DNA from: Pogonophryne albipinna
Taxonomy: Eukaryota; Chordata; Actinopteri; Perciformes; Artedidraconidae
Length of the DNA stretch: 64,000 nt
Assembly: GCA_028583405.1 (NCBI GenBank)
Contig: JAPTMU010000153.1
Span: 68,667 to 132,666 of the forward strand
Direction: 5' to 3'
Every line of letters begins with the position of its first letter. The first letter of the stretch is position 1. A model generated the notes under the pieces. That model had not been told where the DNA came from. It searched no databases and was given only the letters and a program-made list of their open reading frames with translations. Of this stretch, positions 61,009-64,000 are shown piece by piece. The position numbers were made by a program, and so were the translations under genes.

Positions 61009-61803
61009 TGATTGCAGAGGTTAGCAGTGTATCACACACACCCTCTGCACACTGAAGAAGTTCACAGCTCGCCCACACAGCTGCAAAATCAGAGACACAC
61101 ACATATATCACAGCGTTTAACTCACAGCTGAGTCATCTCTCACACACACTCATCGCCTCACACACACTCCCTCCCCCTCTATATCTCACCCTCTCTCTCT
61201 TACCACTGAAACACCAAGCTAGCAGATCTCTGGAAATCTCAATATCTCTGAAATGTGCAAGATATTCAGAGGATTGGCTTCAGACGTCCGTATGATGCAG
61301 TTCGTCTAGTGTCATGCTGTTGAGCCACATGTTGACATTTATGTTTAGTGTTTCTTTTTGTTCTGATATAGCGCCTTGTGCTGAATGATTTGACCATACT
61401 ATGTTTAAATGTGGTCATGCCAATAAAGCCCCTTTGCATTATATTGTATTTAAAGATCCTTCCTGAAGCTGCACGTCGCTCATCATGCATGTTGTTCTTT
61501 AGGTTCATGTAAATGCTGTCTGAGTGTAATGAGTGAAAGCTCCACAGGAATGCCGTCACACACAGGGGGCGAGTTGAAGCATTTCATATATTCTGTCCTC
61601 TGGGTTTTTAGTCCCACTCTCATCAACACAGCCGAAACTTCATGAACGCCTTCAATCTGTTCCCGTCTCCGGAGGGAACCAGAGCAGCCTGCAGATGCAG
61701 CCAAAACACTGAAGTTAGTCAACAAAGAGGAATATTTACAACATGCATCAACAATTTCTGCTTGTTGCTGTGCAAAATGGAAGGAATGCGTGCTAAATCC
61801 CTG
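61008..61803 (+). other. grid1: grid1 intron 2, repeat-edge-like sequence
   Basis: GTGGTCATGCCAATAAAGCC near 61412-61431 resembles the 3' end of a fish interspersed repeat. The rest has no recognisable feature. Confidence 0.45.
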
Positions 61804-62599
61804 CGGTGGTGACGTGAAGCCATGTGACCGTGCTGTAGTTCCTTTATAGCCCAACATTAGCCGCCTTTAGCTTAGCGGTGGTGAAGCCATGTGACCGTGC
61901 TGTAGTTCCTTTATAGCCCAACATTAGCCACCTTTAGCTTAGCGGTGGTGAAGCCATGTGACCGTGCTGTAGTTCCTTTATAGCCCAACATTAGCCGCCT
62001 TTAGCTTAGCGGTGGTGACGTGAAGTCATGTGACCGTGCTGTAGTTCCTTTATAGCCCAACATTAGCCTCCTTTAGCTTAGCGGTGGTGAAGTCATGTGA
62101 CCGTGCTGTAGATCCTTTATAGCCCAACATTAGCCACCTTTAGCTTAGCGGTGGTGACGTGAAGTCATGTGACCGTCCTGTAGTTCCTTTATAGCCCAAC
62201 ATTAGCCGCCTTTAGCTTAGCGGTGGTGACGTGAAGTCATGTGACCATGCTGTAGTTCCTTTATAGCCCAACATTAGCCGCCTTTAGCTCAGCGGTGGTG
62301 ACGTGAAGTCATGTGACCGTCCTGTAGTTCCTTTATAGCCCAACATTAGCCTCCTTTAGCTTAGCGGTGGTGACGTGAAGTCATGTGACCGTGCTGTAGT
62401 TCCTTTATAGCCCAACATTAGCCGCCTTTAGCTTAGCGGTGGTGACGTGAAGTCATGTGACCGTGCTGTAGTTCCTTTATAGTCCAACATTAGCCGCCTT
62501 TAGCTTAGCGGTGGTGACGTGAAGTCATGTGACCGTCCTGTAGTTCCTTTATAGCCCAACATTAGCCTCCTTTAGCTTAGCGGTGGTGAAGTCATGTGA
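61804..62599. repeat. 72/67-bp minisatellite, ~11 copies
   Basis: Unit GTGGTGACGTGAAGTCATGT, then GACCGTGCTGTAGTTCCTTT, then ATAGCCCAACATTAGCCGCC, then TTTAGCTTAGCG. A 5-base deletion of CGTGA distinguishes the 67-bp form. One more unit continues after the inserted element (62932-63004). Confidence 0.97.
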
Positions 62600-62928
62600 C
62601 GGCCCGTCCACACAGCGGCGTGCGTTGACGCTTGCCGGCGGGCGTGTCTGACACTCGACCAACAACCAATGACATGAATCTCCCGCCCCAGACACACAAG
62701 CACGCGGTTTGATTGGCTAGAGCTTGTACTGGCATATGATTCGATTGGCTGACGCCTCCGTCGAGGCGTCAAAAGTTGAACATTGCTCAACTTTTGAAGC
62801 GAGCAACGCCAGCAACGCTCCACGTTGCTTCCCAAAATGCAGTTCGGCTAAAAGTGACGTCACCCCATTCAAAGTGAATGGGCAGAAGCGTTGGAAGCTT
62901 CAACGCACGCCGCTGTGTGGACGGGCCG
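62600..62928. mobile_element. Short inverted-repeat transposon inserted in a minisatellite unit
   Basis: The 329-bp insert begins CGGCCCGTCCACACAGCGGC and ends with its inverse, GCCGCTGTGTGGACGGGCCG, with about 33 bp of terminal inversion. It splits one minisatellite unit between TGTGA and CCGTGC, leaving TGA (62597-62599) and TAA (62929-62931) at the edges, compatible with a 3-bp duplication with one change. No ORF. Confidence 0.88.
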
Positions 62929-62931
62929 TAA

Positions 62932-63004
62932 CCGTGCTGTAGTTCCTTTATAGCCCAACATTAGCCGCCTTTAGCTTAGTGGTGGTGACGTGAAGTCATG
63001 TGAC
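62932..63004. repeat. Last unit of the 72/67-bp minisatellite
   Basis: Continues the interrupted unit (ACCGTGCTGTAGTTCC...) to GTCATGTGACC, after which the array ends. Confidence 0.95.
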
Positions 63005-63714
63005 CGCTACAAAAATATGGCATCACTGCACCACTCTATTAGCTTATGGTTGCAGAAATATTTCTTCATATCAAGCAGCAGCACAACAAATACTGACTGA
63101 TTTAACCTTCAACATATACATCTTCCTTCTTTAAAAATAACCTTTTAGAACTGATGCCGGTTCAGGAAATCTCATGATGTTTTTTACCCACCTTCAGCGT
63201 TTCCCTCACCTCTAGTTCAAACAAAATATTTGACACTTTGGAGAGCTGTTTTGTTGTCAATAGCAAACATGTTTCTCCACTTTCAGATCCCATCAGAAGT
63301 GGTGATGGGGAGTACTCGAGGGAAATGTGGTGTTCAAAGGTGTGTTTGCACAGAGACTGTATTCACATGCGCTGATGGGAATATTTAAATAGCAGAGAGG
63401 ATCCGGTTGCTGCTGATGCAGCAGCTGAGAGCCATCATTTCTGTTTGTGTATGAAAAGAGAGAGGAAATCACACCACTAGACTTTTCCATTAGTGGCTGT
63501 CATGTCACATATCTGTCTGTCACACACACACACACTGAGACTACGTAAACACACACACTGAGACCACGTAAACACACACTCCAACACACTGCAGGAGGGA
63601 GTACAGAACACGGTGTGTGTCAAAACAGTAAACATAAATGTAGTTATAGCTTTTCTTAACATGTTTGGCCAAAAAAAATACCATAATGCTAAAGTTTAAA
63701 GATGAAAAATGAGA
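63005..63714 (+). other. grid1: grid1 intron 2, nothing recognised
   Basis: No gene. A short direct repeat, CTGAGACTACGTAAACACAC and its GACCACG variant, lies near 63535-63575. Confidence 0.5.
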
Positions 63715-63945
63715 ACTGCACTTACTGTACACACACACTTACTGTACACACACACTTACTGTACACACACTTACTGTACACAACTTACTGTCACACACTT
63801 ACTGTACACATAAACTAGCTGTACACACACTTACTGTACACACACTGTACACACTTACTTTACACACACATACTTACTGTACACACACACTAACTGTACA
63901 AACACACTGTACACATAGTTACTGTACACACACATACTGTTGTAA
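63715..63945. repeat. CTTACTGTACACACACA degenerate tandem repeat
   Basis: About a dozen copies of ACTTACTGTACACACAC with variable CA length and occasional ACTAGCTG or ACTAACTG variants. Confidence 0.93.
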
Positions 63946-64000
63946 GAGTCGGGAGGAGCTGATAATTTATTCCGGCAAATTACTCAGACCTACTAATTGA

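Overview
This is a stretch of vertebrate nuclear DNA, almost certainly from a ray-finned (probably percomorph teleost) fish. The evidence is two spliced vertebrate neuronal/muscle genes with short exons and long introns, teleost-type transposon families (hAT, PIF/Harbinger-like, L2-like LINEs, tRNA-derived SINE remnants), and very abundant long (CA)n/(TG)n microsatellites. The species cannot be named from the sequence. No prokaryotic operon, CRISPR array, rRNA or intact tRNA gene was seen.

Host genes. (1) kcnj2 (Kir2.1 inward-rectifier K+ channel), plus strand: a likely GC-box promoter and non-coding first exon near 1.2-1.45 kb, a ~7.5 kb intron packed with transposons, and an intact single-exon ORF at 9206-10459 (417 aa). 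(2) grid1 (delta-1 ionotropic glutamate-receptor-like protein), plus strand: CpG/GA-rich promoter and 5'UTR about 16.7-17.25 kb, first coding exon 17249-17330 (signal peptide), a 28.8 kb first intron, second coding exon 46110-46265, then intron 2 running off the window end. Everything from 17.3 kb onward, except exon 2, is therefore grid1 intronic DNA. The two genes do not form an operon; they are neighbours in the same orientation.

Layout. 1-1.2 kb: upstream of kcnj2. 1.57-4.40 kb: a 2.8 kb transposon with ~390 bp inverted arms carrying another repeat inside. 5.4-8.4 kb: nested hAT and other repeat pieces. 10.5-16.2 kb: intergenic, with LINE and SINE fragments, a 38-bp minisatellite and CA tracts. 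17.3-46.1 kb: grid1 intron 1, holding a hAT with 8-bp target duplication, an inverted-arm element with a transposase/integrase-like ORF fragment, two enormous related minisatellites (26.9-29.5 and 29.9-34.2 kb) apparently inside one giant hAT-ended unit, and an L2-like LINE interrupted by a hAT and by a 1.06 kb insert with a 44-bp minisatellite. 46.3-64.0 kb: grid1 intron 2, with two Harbinger-like insertions in paralogous copies of one repeat (each copy is the empty site for the other), further LINE 3' ends, long TG/CA arrays, and a 67/72-bp minisatellite split by a short inverted-repeat transposon.

No undescribed multi-gene system is apparent. The most notable items are the atypical Kir2.1 (no recognisable FCYENE ER-export signal, altered outer-pore residues), the family of hAT-ended elements whose interior has expanded into three related minisatellites, and the reciprocal empty-site pair. 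Family assignments come from recalled motifs, with no database search.
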